64,000 nt of DNA from Balanoglossus misakiensis (taxonomy: Eukaryota > Hemichordata): assembly GCA_040954595.2 (NCBI GenBank), contig CM082576.2:17484001-17548000 (forward strand), written 5' to 3'. Below are positions 36,751-50,456 of this stretch, piece by piece; position 1 is the first letter of the stretch, and each line of letters starts with the position of its first letter. The notes beneath the pieces were generated by a model, which worked only from the letters and a program-made list of their open reading frames with translations, was not told the origin of the DNA and did no database searches. Position numbers and translations under genes: made by a program.

Positions 36751-37506
36751 AAAGACTGCTTGAATTTCTGCGATTATTAAGCCAACGGAAGCTTCACTAA
36801 CACATAGGCGTACACACAGAGCACGCGGCACGATAATTTGTGTGCGTGGCTAGCTGATTGACCGACCCTATCTTACAATTTATATGGGAGAGAGCGGTTT
36901 TGTCTTGTTATATCCTGCAAAAAGTGACCATCGGTGGAGAAATAATGCATGACGTGATAATTTGTGTGTGGCCGATCGACCGTCCCTGTCTTTGTACGTA
37001 TGTTATGCAAAACACAGTGTTCGAAAAACGCCTGTCCGTCCGACAGTCCGAGGCTGGTTGTTTTTCCCACCACTGAGACTGGTAGAAAAAAGTGACCAGG
37101 TTGAATATTTAGGCCTAGCGTAGAGTTGACTTGTTTGCGGTATCATATAGACGTATACGTGACCCCATCGTGACCCTGGCTGTCCGGGATAGCACCACCA
37201 ACGATATCTTTTAGACCATCTTCTGTTCCTTAGGCCCCTAATTGCAATTAATTACCGTCCCTATCGTATATTGGAGAGAAAGGGTTTGTCTTGGTATGTT
37301 ATGCAAAACACTTGAATGATGAATTTAAAAAAGAAAGAAATTGACGTTTATGACATCATTCAGACTAGACGTAACCGACCCCAAAAGGTCCCAATGGTAT
37401 ATTAACATCATATACCAAATTGGACTTAAAAAGCCAAAAATTGAAAGCTGTTTGAATTTCTGCGACTATTAACCCAAAGGAAGCTTTAGCCTACTAACAC
37501 ACACAC

Positions 37507-38619
37507 GCGGCACGATAATTTGTGTGCGTGGCCAGCTGATTGACCGACCCTATCTTACAATTTGTATGGGAGAGAGCGGTTTTGTCTTGTTATATCCTGC
37601 AAAAAGTGACCATCGGTGGAGAAATAATGCATGATGTGATAACTTGTGTGTGGCCGATCGACCGTCCCTGTCTTTGTGTACACGTATGTTATGCAAAACA
37701 CAGAGTTCGAAAAACGCCTGTCCGTCCGACAGTCCGAGGCTGGTTGTTTTTCCCACCACTGAGACTGGTAGAAAAAAGTGACCAGGTTGAATATTTAGGC
37801 CTAGCGTAGAGTTGACTTGTTTGCGGTATCATATAGACGTATACGTGACCCCATCGTGACCCTGGCTGTCCGGGATAGCACCACCAACGATATCTTTTAG
37901 ACCATCTTCTGTTCCTTAGGCCCCTAATTGCAATTAATTACCGTCCCTATCGTATATTGGAGAGAAAGGGTTTGTCTTGGTATGTTATGCAAAACACTTG
38001 AATGATGAATTTATAAAAGAAAGAAATTGACGTTTATGACATCATTCAGACTAGACGTAACCGACCCCAAAAGGTCCCAATGGTATATTAACATCATATA
38101 CCAAATTGGACTTAAAAAGCCAAAAATTGAAAGCTGTTTGAATTTCTGCGACTATTAACCCAAAGGAAGCTTTAGCCTACTAACACACACACAGCACGAG
38201 AACGAACGGTTTGTCTTGCTAAAATAGATGTTCTGCAAAATAAAATTAAACAACTTGAATGATTATGGAATTAAGGTAGTTAGAGAAAACATGAATTTAA
38301 AGAAAAAAAGAAAAAAAATGTGAAGATTATTTAGGCCTAATAGGAAAGTTTAAAAACAACAAAATGAAGACTGCTTGAATTTCTGCGACAATAAACTCAA
38401 CGTAAGCCAACACTACTCACTCCGAGCCCGACCTGGTAATTTGTATCGACCGACTATAGCTTAGGCCTATACGGGAGAGAACGGTTTATGAACTTATGTT
38501 CTACAAAAATGATCATGAAATTAAAGAATTTGGGGAAAAAAATTAAAAAATGGACGTTTACGACGACAAAAAAGAAGCATTTTTAATGCAAAAGTTACGA
38601 AAAAAGAAAAATTGAATTC
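37507..38619. repeat. 5S-less partial unit
   Basis: At 37500-37510 CTAACACACACAC of one spacer runs directly into GCGGCACGATAATTTG of a type B spacer. In intact units these points are separated by about 620 bp that include the 5S gene and its terminator. The two parental sites share short CA-rich sequence (CACACACAGCAC and CACACAGAGCAC), so a microhomology or unequal-exchange deletion is likely. The rest of the type B spacer (CAGAGTTCG marker) then continues to copy 19. Confidence 0.9.
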
Positions 38620-38739
38620 AAGCCTACGGCACGTGGTATTCCCAGGCGGTCACCCATCCAAGTACTAACCACGCCCAACGCAGCTTAACTTCGGTGATCG
38701 GACGAGAACCGGTGTATTCGACGTGGTATGGCCGTAGGC
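38620..38739 (-). rRNA. 5S ribosomal RNA, copy 19
   Basis: Consensus sequence; first gene after the 5S-less unit. Type A spacer; unit length 1302. Confidence 0.97.
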
Positions 38740-39921
38740 AAAGACTGCTTGAATTTCTGCGATTATTAAGCCAACGGAAGCTTCACTAACACATAGGCGT
38801 ACACACAGAGCACGCGGCACGATAATTTGTGTGCGTGGCTAGCTGATTGACCGACCCTATCTTACAATTTATATGGGAGAGAGCGGTTTTGTCTTGTTAT
38901 ATCCTGCAAAAAGTGACCATCGGTGGAGAAATAATGCATGACGTGATAATTTGTGTGTGGCCGATCGACCGTCCCTGTCTTTGTACGTATGTTATGCAAA
39001 ACACAGTGTTCGAAAAACGCCTGTCCGTCCGACAGTCCGAGGCTGGTTGTTTTTCCCACCACTGAGACTGGTAGAAAAAAGTGACCAGGTTGAATATTTA
39101 GGCCTAGCGTAGAGTTGACTTGTTTGCGGTATCATATAGACGTATACGTGACCCCATCGTGACCCTGGCTGTCCGGGATAGCACCACCAACGATATCTTT
39201 TAGACCATCTTCTGTTCCTTAGGCCCCTAATTGCAATTAATTACCGTCCCTATCGTATATAGGAGAGAAAGGGTTTGTCTTGGTATGTTATGCAAAACAC
39301 TTGAATGATGAATTTATAAAAGAAAGAAATTGACGTTTATGACATCATTCAGACTAGACGTAACCGACCCCAAAAGGTCCCAATGGTATATTAACATCAT
39401 ATACCAAATTGGACTTAAAAAGCCAAAAATTGAAAGCTGTTTGAATTTCTGCGACTATTAACCCAAAGGAAGCTTTAGCCTACTAACACACACACAGCAC
39501 GAGAACGAACGGTTTGTCTTGCTAAAATAGATGTTCTGCAAAATAAAATTAAACAACTTGAATGATTATGGAATTAAGGTAGTTAGAGAAAACATGAATT
39601 TAAAGAAAAAAAGAAAAAAAATGTGAAGATTATTTAGGCCTAATAGGAAAGTTTAAAAACAACAAAAAACAACTGCTTGAATTTCTGCGACAATAAACTC
39701 AACGTAAGCCAACACTACTCACTCCGAGCCCGACCTGGTAATTTGTATCGACCGACTATAGCTTAGGCCTATACGGGAGAGAACGGTTTATGAACTTATG
39801 TTCTACAAAAATGATCATGAAATTAAAGAATTTGGGGGAATAAATTAAAAAATGGACGTTTACGACGACAAAAAAGAAGCATTTTTAATGCAAAAGTTAC
39901 GAAAAAAGAAAAATTGAATTC

Positions 39922-40041
39922 AAGCCTACGGCACGTGGTATTCCCAGGCGGTCACCCATCCAAGTACTAACCACGCCCAACGCAGCTTAACTTCGGTGAT
40001 CGGACGAGAACCGGTGTATTCGACGTGGTATGGCCGTAGGC
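39922..40041 (-). rRNA. 5S ribosomal RNA, copy 20
   Basis: Consensus sequence. Type A spacer head with a tail (CCTACCCC, GGTACC) otherwise found in the type B copies 3 and 4, so it is a mosaic. Unit length 1303. Confidence 0.97.
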
Positions 40042-41224
40042 AAAGACTGCTTGAATTTCTGCGATTATTAAGCCAACGGAAGCTTCACTAACACATAGGC
40101 GTACACACAGAGCATGCGGCACGATAATTTGTGTGCGTGGCTAGCTGATTGACCGACCCTATCTTACAATTTATATGGGAGAGAGCGGTTTTGTCTTGTT
40201 ATATCCTGCAAAAAGTGACCATCGGTGGAGAAATAATGCATGACGTGATAATTTGTGTGTGGCCGATCGACCGTCCCTGTCTTTGTACGTATGTTATGCA
40301 AAACACAGTGTTCGAAAAACGCCTGTCCGTCCGACAGTCCGAGGCTGGTTGTTTTTCCCACCACTGAGACTGGTAGAAAAAAGTGACCAGGTTGAATATT
40401 TAGGCCTAGCGTAGAGTTGACTTGTTTGCGGTATCATATAGACGTATACGTGACCCCATCGTGACCCTGGCTGTCCGGGATAGCACCACCAACGATATCT
40501 TTTAGACCATCTTCTGTTCCTTAGGCCCCTAATTGCAATTAATTACCGTCCCTATCGTATATTGGAGAGAAAGGGTTTGTCTTGGTATGTTATGCAAAAC
40601 ACTTGAATGATGAATTTATAAAAGAAAGAAATTGACGTTTATGACATCATTCAGACTAGACGTAACCTACCCCAAAAGGTACCAATGGTATATTAACATC
40701 ATATACCAAATTGGACTTAAAAAGCCAAAAATTGAAAGCTGTTTGAATTTCTGCGACTATTAACCCAAAGGAAGCTTTAGCCTACTAACACACACACAGC
40801 ACGAGAACGAACGGTTTGTCTTGCTAAAATAGATGTTCTGCAAAATAAAATTAAACAACTTGAATGATTATGGAATTAAGGTAGTTAGAGAAAACATGAA
40901 TTTAAAGAAAAAAAGAAAAAAAATGTGAAGATTATTTAGGCCTAATAGGAAAGTTTAAAAACAACAAAATGAAGACTGCTTGAATTTCTGCGACAATAAA
41001 CTCAACGTAAGCCAACACTACTCACTCCGAGCCCGACCTGGTAATTTGTATCGACCGACTATAGCTTAGGCCTATACGGGAGAGAACGGTTTATGAACTT
41101 ATGTTCTACAAAAATGATCATGAAATTAAAGAATTTGGGGAAAAAAATTAAAAAATGGACGTTTACGACGACAAAAAAGAAGCATTTTTAATGCAAAAGT
41201 TACGAAAAAAGAAAAATTGAATTC

Positions 41225-41344
41225 AAGCCTACGGCACGTGGTATTCCCAGGCGGTCACCCATCCAAGTACTAACCACGCCCAACGCAGCTTAACTTCGGT
41301 GATCGGACGAGAACCGGTGTATTCGACGTGGTATGGCCGTAGGC
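41225..41344 (-). rRNA. 5S ribosomal RNA, copy 21
   Basis: Consensus sequence. Type A spacer with two private changes (ACCCCGGCTG, GGGATTGCACC near 41767-41789). Unit length 1303. Confidence 0.97.
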
Positions 41345-42527
41345 AAAGACTGCTTGAATTTCTGCGATTATTAAGCCAACGGAAGCTTCACTAACACATA
41401 GGCGTACACACAGAGCACGCGGCACGATAATTTGTGTGCGTGGCTAGCTGATTGACCGACCCTATCTTACAATTTATATGGGAGAGAGCGGTTTTGTCTT
41501 GTTATATCCTGCAAAAAGTGACCATCGGTGGAGAAATAATGCATGACGTGATAATTTGTGTGTGGCCGATCGACCGTCCCTGTCTTTGTACGTATGTTAT
41601 GCAAAACACAGTGTTCGAAAAACGCCTGTCCGTCCGACAGTCCGAGGCTGGTTGTTTTTCCCACCACTGAGACTGGTAGAAAAAAGTGACCAGGTTGAAT
41701 ATTTAGGCCTAGCGTAGAGTTGACTTGTTTGCGGTATCATATAGACGTATACGTGACCCCATCGTGACCCCGGCTGTCCGGGATTGCACCACCAACGATA
41801 TCTTTTAGACCATCTTCTGTTCCTTAGGCCCCTAATTGCAATTAATTACCGTCCCTATCGTATATTGGAGAGAAAGGGTTTGTCTTGGTATGTTATGCAA
41901 AACACTTGAATGATGAATTTATAAAAGAAAGAAATTGACGTTTATGACATCATTCAGACTAGACGTAACCGACCCCAAAAGGTCCCAATGGTATATTAAC
42001 ATCATATACCAAATTGGACTTAAAAAGCCAAAAATTGAAAGCTGTTTGAATTTCTGCGACTATTAACCCAAAGGAAGCTTTAGCCTACTAACACACACAC
42101 AGCACGAGAACGAACGGTTTGTCTTGCTAAAATAGATGTTCTGCAAAATAAAATTAAACAACTTGAATGATTATGGAATTAAGGTAGTTAGAGAAAACAT
42201 GAATTTAAAGAAAAAAAGAAAAAAAATGTGAAGATTATTTAGGCCTAATAGGAAAGTTTAAAAACAACAAAATGAAGACTGCTTGAATTTCTGCGACAAT
42301 AAACTCAACGTAAGCCAACACTACTCACTCCGAGCCCGACCTGGTAATTTGTATCGACCGACTATAGCTTAGGCCTATACGGGAGAGAACGGTTTATGAA
42401 CTTATGTTCTACAAAAATGATCATGAAATTAAAGAATTTGGGGAAAAAAATTAAAAAATGGACGTTTACGACGACAAAAAAGAAGCATTTTTAATGCAAA
42501 AGTTACGAAAAAAGAAAAATTGAATTC

Positions 42528-42647
42528 AAGCCTACGGCACGTGGTATTCCCAGGCGGTCACCCATCCAAGTACTAACCACGCCCAACGCAGCTTAACTTC
42601 GGTGATCGGACGAGAACCGGTGTATTCGACGTGGTATGGCCGTAGGC
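42528..42647 (-). rRNA. 5S ribosomal RNA, copy 22
   Basis: Consensus sequence. Spacer is a hybrid: type A at TTTATATGGGAG and type B 100 bp later at TTTGTGTACACG. Copy 29 has the same hybrid. Unit length 1306. Confidence 0.97.
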
Positions 42648-43833
42648 AAAGACTGCTTGAATTTCTGCGATTATTAAGCCAACGGAAGCTTCACTAACAC
42701 ATAGGCGTACACACAGAGCACGCGGCACGATAATTTGTGTGCGTGGCTAGCTGATTGACCGACCCTATCTTACAATTTATATGGGAGAGAGCGGTTTTGT
42801 CTTGTTATATCCTGCAAAAAGTGACCATCGGTGGAGAAATAATGCATGACGTGATAACTTGTGTGTGGCCGATCGACCGTCCCTGTCTTTGTGTACACGT
42901 ATGTTATGCAAAACACAGTGTTCGAAAAACGCCTGTCCGTCCGACAGTCCGAGGCTGGTTGTTTTTCCCACCACTGAGACTGGTAGAAAAAAGTGACCAG
43001 GTTGAATATTTAGGCCTAGCGTAGAGTTGACTTGTTTGCGGTATCATATAGACGTATACGTGACCCCATCGTGACCCTGGCTGTCCGGGATAGCACCACC
43101 AACGATATCTTTTAGACCATCTTCTGTTCCTTAGGCCCCTAATTGCAATTAATTACCGTCCCTATCGTATATTGGAGAGAAAGGGTTTGTCTTGGTATGT
43201 TATGCAAAACACTTGAATGATGAATTTATAAAAGAAAGAAATTGACGTTTATGACATCATTCAGACTAGACGTAACCGACCCCAAAAGGTCCCAATGGTA
43301 TATTAACATCATATACCAAATTGGACTTAAAAAGCCAAAAATTGAAAGCTGTTTGAATTTCTGCGACTATTAACCCAAAGGAAGCTTTAGCCTACTAACA
43401 CACACACAGCACGAGAACGAACGGTTTGTCTTGCTAAAATAGATGTTCTGCAAAATAAAATTAAACAACTTGAATGATTATGGAATTAAGGTAGTTAGAG
43501 AAAACATGAATTTAAAGAAAAAAAGAAAAAAAATGTGAAGATTATTTAGGCCTAATAGGAAAGTTTAAAAACAACAAAAAACAACTGCTTGAATTTCTGC
43601 GACAATAAACTCAACGTAAGCCAACACTACTCACTCCGAGCCCGACCTGGTAATTTGTATCGACCGACTATAGCTTAGGCCTATACGGGAGAGAACGGTT
43701 TATGAACTTATGTTCTACAAAAATGATCATGAAATTAAAGAATTTGGGGAAAAAAATTAAAAAATGGACGTTTACGACGACAAAAAAGAAGCATTTTTAA
43801 TGCAAAAGTTACGAAAAAAGAAAAATTGAATTC

Positions 43834-43953
43834 AAGCCTATGGCACGTGGTATTCCCAGGCGGTCACCCATCCAAGTACTAACCACGCCCAAAGCAGCTT
43901 AACTTCGGTGATCGGACGAGAACCGGTGTATTCGACGTGGTATGGCCGTAGGC
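43834..43953 (-). rRNA. 5S ribosomal RNA, copy 23 (G61U, G113A)
   Basis: Two changes: G61 to U as in copies 6 and 7, and G113 to A, which replaces the C6-G113 pair of helix I by C-A. Probably a weakened or non-functional copy. Spacer has the GAGGTTGG marker. Unit length 1303. Confidence 0.92.
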
Positions 43954-45136
43954 AAAGACTGCTTGAATTTCTGCGATTATTAAGCCAACGGAAGCTTCAC
44001 TAACACATAGGCGTACACACAGAGCATGCGGCACGATAATTTGTGTGCGTGGCTAGCTGATTGACCGACCCTATCTTACAATTTATATGGGAGAGAGCGG
44101 TTTTGTCTTGTTATATCCTGCAAAAAGTGACCATCGGTGGAGAAATAATGCATGACGTGATAATTTGTGTATGGCCGATCGACCGTCCCTGTCTTTGTAC
44201 GTATGTTATGCAAAACACAGTGTTCGAAAAACGCCTGTCCGTCCGACAGTCCGAGGTTGGTTGTTTTTCCCACCACTGAGACTGGTAGAAAAAAGTGACC
44301 AGGTTGAATATTTAGGCCTAGCGTAGAGTTGACTTGTTTGCGGTATCATATAGACGTATACGTGACCCCATCGTGACCCTGGCTGTCCGGGATAGCACCA
44401 CCAACGATATCTTTTAGACCATCTTCTGTTCCTTAGGCCCCTAATTGCAATTAATTACCGTCCCTATCGTATATTGGAGAGAAAGGGTTTGTCTTGGTAT
44501 GTTATGCAAAACACTTGAATGATGAATTTATAAAAGAAAGAAATTGACGTTTATGACATCATTCAGACTAGACGTAACCGACCCCAAAAGGTCCCAATGG
44601 TATATTAACATCATATACCAAATTGGACTTAAAAAGCCAAAAATTGAAAGCTGTTTGAATTTCTGCGACTATTAACCCAAAGGAAGCTTTAGCCTACTAA
44701 CACACACACAGCACGAGAACGAACGGTTTGTCTTGCTAAAATAGATGTTCTGCAAAATAAAATTAAACAACTTGAATGATTATGGAATTAAGGTAGTTAG
44801 AGAAAACATGAATTTAAAGAAAAAAAGAAAAAAAATGTGAAGATTATTTAGGCCTAATAGGAAAGTTTAAAAACAACAAAATGAAGACTGCTTGAATTTC
44901 TGCGACAATAAACTCAACGTAAGCCAACACTACTCACTCCGAGCCCGACCTGGTAATTTGTATCGACCGACTATAGCTTAGGCCTATACGGGAGAGAACG
45001 GTTTATGAACTTATGTTCTACAAAAATGATCATGAAATTAAAGAATTTGGGGAAAAAAATTAAAAAATGGACGTTTACGACGACAAAAAAGAAGCATTTT
45101 TAATGCAAAAGTTACGAAAAAAGAAAAATTGAATTC

Positions 45137-45256
45137 AAGCCTACGGCACGTGGTATTCCCAGGCGGTCACCCATCCAAGTACTAACCACGCCCAACGCAG
45201 CTTAACTTCGGTGATCGGACGAGAACCGGTGTATTCGACGTGGTATGGCCGTAGGC
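45137..45256 (-). rRNA. 5S ribosomal RNA, copy 24
   Basis: Consensus sequence, but an 11-bp deletion just upstream (GAATTTAAGCC in place of the longer CTGCGATTATT-containing form) removes the usual AT box at -22 to -31. Copy 26 has the identical deletion. Unit length 1295. Confidence 0.96.
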
Positions 45257-46431
45257 AAAGACTGCTTGAATTTAAGCCAACGGAAGCTTCACTAACACAT
45301 AGGCGTACACACAGAGCACGCGGCACGATAATTTGTGTGCGTGGCTAGCTGATTGACCGACCCTATCTTACAATTTATATGGGAGAGAGCGGTTTTGTCT
45401 TGTTATATCCTGCAAAAAGTGACCATCGGTGGAGAAATAATGCATGACGTGATAATTTGTGTGTGGCCGATCGACCGTCCCTGTCTTTGTACGTATGTTA
45501 TGCAAAACACAGTGTTCGAAAAACGCCTGTCCGTCCGACAGTCCGAGGCTGGTTGTTTTTCCCACCACTGAGACTGGTAGAAAAAAGTGACCAGGTTGAA
45601 TATTTAGGCCTAGCGTAGAGTTGACTTGTTTGCGGTATCATATAGACGTATACGTGACCCCATCGTGACCCTGGCTGTCCGGGATAGCACCACCAACGAT
45701 ATCTTTTAGACCATCTTCTGTTCCTTAGGCCCCTAATTGCAATTAATTACCGTCCCTATCGTATATTGGAGAGAAAAGGTTTGTCTTGGTATGTTATGCA
45801 AAACACTTGAATGATGAATTTAAAAAAGAAAGAAATTGACGTTTATGACATCATTCAGACTAGACGTAACCGACCCCAAAAGGTCCCAATGGTATATTAA
45901 CATCATACACCAAATTGGACTTAAAAAGCCAAAAATTGAAAGCTGTTTGAATTTCTGCGACTATTAACCCAAAGGAAGCTTTAGCCTACTAACACACACA
46001 CAGCACGAGAACGAACGGGTTTGTCTTGCTAAAATAGATGTTCTGCAAAATAAAATTAAAAAAAATTGAATGATTATGGAATTAAGGTAGTTAGAGAAAA
46101 CATGAATTTAAAGAAAAAAAAGAAAAAAAATGTGAAGATTATTTAGGCCTAATAGGAAAGTTTAAAAACAACAAAATGAAGACTGCTTGAATTTCTGCGA
46201 CAATAAACTCAACGTAAGCCAACACTACTCACTCCGAGCCCGACCTGGTAATTTGTATCGACCGACTATAGCTTAGGCCTATACGGGAGAGAACGGTTTA
46301 TGAACTTATGTTCTACAAAAATGATCATGAAATTAAAGAATTTGGGGAAAAAAATTAAAAAATGGACGTTTACGACGACAAAAAAGAAGCATTTTTAATG
46401 CAAAAGTTACGAAAAAAGAAAAATTGAATTC

Positions 46432-46492
46432 AAGCCTACGGCACGTGGTATTCCCAGGCGGTCACCCATCCAAGTACTAACCACGCCCAAAG

Positions 46493-46523
<31 letters not shown>

Positions 46524-46551
46524 GTGTATTCGACGTGGTATGGCCGTAGGC
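46432..46551 (-). rRNA. 5S ribosomal RNA, copy 25 (G61U, G59C)
   Basis: Two changes inside or beside the A box, G59 to C and G61 to U. Promoter strength may be affected. Spacer has the GAGGTTGG marker. Unit length 1303. Confidence 0.93.
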
Positions 46552-47734
46552 AAAGACTGCTTGAATTTCTGCGATTATTAAGCCAACGGAAGCTTCACTA
46601 ACACATAGGCGTACACACAGAGCATGCGGCACGATAATTTGTGTGCGTGGCTAGCTGATTGACCGACCCTATCTTACAATTTATATGGGAGAGAGCGGTT
46701 TTGTCTTGTTATATCCTGCAAAAAGTGACCATCGGTGGAGAAATAATGCATGACGTGATAATTTGTGTATGGCCGATCGACCGTCCCTGTCTTTGTACGT
46801 ATGTTATGCAAAACACAGTGTTCGAAAAACGCCTGTCCGTCCGACAGTCCGAGGTTGGTTGTTTTTCCCACCACTGAGACTGGTAGAAAAAAGTGACCAG
46901 GTTGAATATTTAGGCCTAGCGTAGAGTTGACTTGTTTGCGGTATCATATAGACGTATACGTGACCCCATCGTGACCCTGGCTGTCCGGGATAGCACCACC
47001 AACGATATCTTTTAGACCATCTTCTGTTCCTTAGGCCCCTAATTGCAATTAATTACCGTGCCTATCGTATATTGGAGAGAAAGGGTTTGTCTTGGTATGT
47101 TATGCAAAACACTTGAATGATGAATTTATAAAAGAAAGAAATTGACGTTTATGACATCATTCAGACTAGACGTAACCGACCCCAAAAGGTCCCAATGGTA
47201 TATTAACATCATATACCAAATTGGACTTAAAAAGCCAAAAATTGAAAGCTGTTTGAATTTCTGCGACTATTAACCCAAAGGAAGCTTTAGCCTACTAACA
47301 CACACACAGCACGAGAACGAACGGTTTGTCTTGCTAAAATAGATGTTCTGCAAAATAAAATTAAACAACTTGAATGATTATGGAATTAAGGTAGTTAGAG
47401 AAAACATGAATTTAAAGAAAAAAAGAAAAAAAATGTGAAGATTATTTAGGCCTAATAGGAAAGTTTAAAAACAACAAAATGAAGACTGCTTGAATTTCTG
47501 CGACAATAAACTCAACGTAAGCCAACACTACTCACTCCGAGCCCGACCTGGTAATTTGTATCGACCGACTATAGCTTAGGCCTATACGGGAGAGAACGGT
47601 TTATGAACTTATGTTCTACAAAAATGATCATGAAATTAAAGAATTTGGGGAAAAAAATTAAAAAATGGACGTTTACGACGACAAAAAAGAAGCATTTTTA
47701 ATGCAAAAGTTACGAAAAAAGAAAAATTGAATTC

Positions 47735-47854
47735 AAGCCTACGGCACGTGGTATTCCCAGGCGGTCACCCATCCAAGTACTAACCACGCCCAACGCAGCT
47801 TAACTTCGGTGATCGGACGAGAACCGGTGTATTCGACGTGGTATGGCCGTAGGC
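47735..47854 (-). rRNA. 5S ribosomal RNA, copy 26
   Basis: Consensus sequence with the same 11-bp upstream deletion as copy 24, so the pairs 23-24 and 25-26 look like a two-unit duplication. Unit length 1295. Confidence 0.96.
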
Positions 47855-49029
47855 AAAGACTGCTTGAATTTAAGCCAACGGAAGCTTCACTAACACATAG
47901 GCGTACACACAGAGCACGCGGCACGATAATTTGTGTGCGTGGCTAGCTGATTGACCGACCCTATCTTACAATTTATATGGGAGAGAGCGGTTTTGTCTTG
48001 TTATATCCTGCAAAAAGTGACCATCGGTGGAGAAATAATGCATGACGTGATAATTTGTGTGTGGCCGATCGACCGTCCCTGTCTTTGTACGTATGTTATG
48101 CAAAACACAGTGTTCGAAAAACGCCTGTCCGTCCGACAGTCCGAGGCTGGTTGTTTTTCCCACCACTGAGACTGGTAGAAAAAAGTGACCAGGTTGAATA
48201 TTTAGGCCTAGCGTAGAGTTGACTTGTTTGCGGTATCATATAGACGTATACGTGACCCCATCGTGACCCTGGCTGTCCGGGATAGCACCACCAACGATAT
48301 CTTTTAGACCATCTTCTGTTCCTTAGGCCCCTAATTGCAATTAATTACCGTCCCTATCGTATATTGGAGAGAAAAGGTTTGTCTTGGTATGTTATGCAAA
48401 ACACTTGAATGATGAATTTAAAAAAGAAAGAAATTGACGTTTATGACATCATTCAGACTAGACGTAACCGACCCCAAAAGGTCCCAATGGTATATTAACA
48501 TCATACACCAAATTGGACTTAAAAAGCCAAAAATTGAAAGCTGTTTGAATTTCTGCGACTATTAACCCAAAGGAAGCTTTAGCCTACTAACACACACACA
48601 GCACGAGAACGAACGGGTTTGTCTTGCTAAAATAGATGTTCTGCAAAATAAAATTAAAAAAAATTGAATGATTATGGAATTAAGGTAGTTAGAGAAAACA
48701 TGAATTTAAAGAAAAAAAAGAAAAAAAATGTGAAGATTATTTAGGCCTAATAGGAAAGTTTAAAAACAACAAAATGAAGACTGCTTGAATTTCTGCGACA
48801 ATAAACTCAACGTAAGCCAACACTACTCACTCCGAGCCCGACCTGGTAATTTGTATCGACCGACTATAGCTTAGGCCTATACGGGAGAGAACGGTTTATG
48901 AACTTATGTTCTACAAAAATGATCATGAAATTAAAGAATTTGGGGAAAAAAATTAAAAAATGGACGTTTACGACGACAAAAAAGAAGCATTTTTAATGCA
49001 AAAGTTACGAAAAAAGAAAAATTGAATTC

Positions 49030-49149
49030 AAGCCTACGGCACGTGGTATTCCCAGGCGGTCACCCATCCAAGTACTAACCACGCCCAACGCAGCTTAACT
49101 TCGGTGATCGGACGAGAACCGGTGTATTCGACGTGGTATGGCCGTAGGC
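49030..49149 (-). rRNA. 5S ribosomal RNA, copy 27
   Basis: Consensus sequence. Type B spacer with CAGAGTTCG and TATTAATATC, matching copy 9. Unit length 1307. Confidence 0.97.
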
Positions 49150-50336
49150 AAAGACTGCTTGAATTTATGCGATTATTAAGCCAACGGAAGCTTCACTAAC
49201 ACATAGGCGTACACACAGAGCACGCGGCACGATAATTTGTGTGCGTGGCCAGCTGATTGACCGACCCTATCTTACAATTTGTATGGGAGAGAGCGGTTTT
49301 GTCTTGTTATATCCTGCAAAAAGTGACCATCGGTGGAGAAATAATGCATGACGTGATAACTTGTGTGTGGCCGATCGACCGTCCCTGTCTTTGTGTACAC
49401 GTATGTTATGCAAAACACAGAGTTCGAAAAACGCCTGTCCGTCCGACAGTCCGAGGCTGGTTGTTTTTCCCACCACTGAGACTGGTAGAAAAAAGTGACC
49501 AGGTTGAATATTTAGGCCTAGCGTAGAGTTGACTTGTTTGCGGTATCATATAGACGTATACGTGACCCCATCGTGACCCTGGCTGTCCGGGATAGCACCA
49601 CCAACGATATCTTTTAGACCATCTTCTGTTCCTTAGGCCCCTAATTGCAATTAATTACCGTCCCTATCGTATATTGGAGAGAAAGGGTTTGTCTTGGTAT
49701 GTTATGCAAAACACTTGAATGATGAATTTATAAAAGAAAGAAATTGACGTTTATGACATCATTCAGACTAGACGTAACCGACCCCAAAAGGTCCCAATGG
49801 TATATTAATATCATATACCAAATTGGACTTAAAAAGCCAAAAATTGAAAGCTGTTTGAATTTCTGCGACTATTAACCCAAAGGAAGCTTTAGCCTACTAA
49901 CACACACACAGCACGAGAACGAACGGTTTGTCTTGCTAAAATAGATGTTCTGCAAAATAAAATTAAACAACTTGAATGATTATGGAATTAAGGTAGTTAG
50001 AGAAAACATGAATTTAAAGAAAAAAAGAAAAAAAATGTGAAGATTATTTAGGCCTAATAGGAAAGTTTAAAAACAACAAAATGAAGACTGCTTGAATTTC
50101 TGCGACAATAAACTCAACGTAAGCCAACACTACTCACTCCGAGCCCGACCTGGTAATTTGTATCGACCGACTATAGCTTAGGCCTATACGGGAGAGAACG
50201 GTTTATGAACTTATGTTCTACAAAAATGATCATGAAATTAAAGAATTTGGGGGAAAAAATTAAAAAATGGACGTTTACGACGACAAAAAAGAAGCATTTT
50301 TAATGCAAAAGTTACGAAAAAAGAAAAATTGAATTC

Positions 50337-50456
50337 AAGCCTACGGCACGTGGTATTCCCAGGCGGTCACCCATCCAAGTACTAACCACGCCCAACGCAG
50401 CTTAACTTCGGTGATCGGACGAGAACCGGTGTATTCGACGTGGTATGGCCGTAGGC
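50337..50456 (-). rRNA. 5S ribosomal RNA, copy 28
   Basis: Consensus sequence. Type A spacer sharing ATCTGAAGATAATTT with copy 10, plus private changes (GTGACAGGTTG, TTGCCGTATC). Unit length 1301. Confidence 0.97.
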
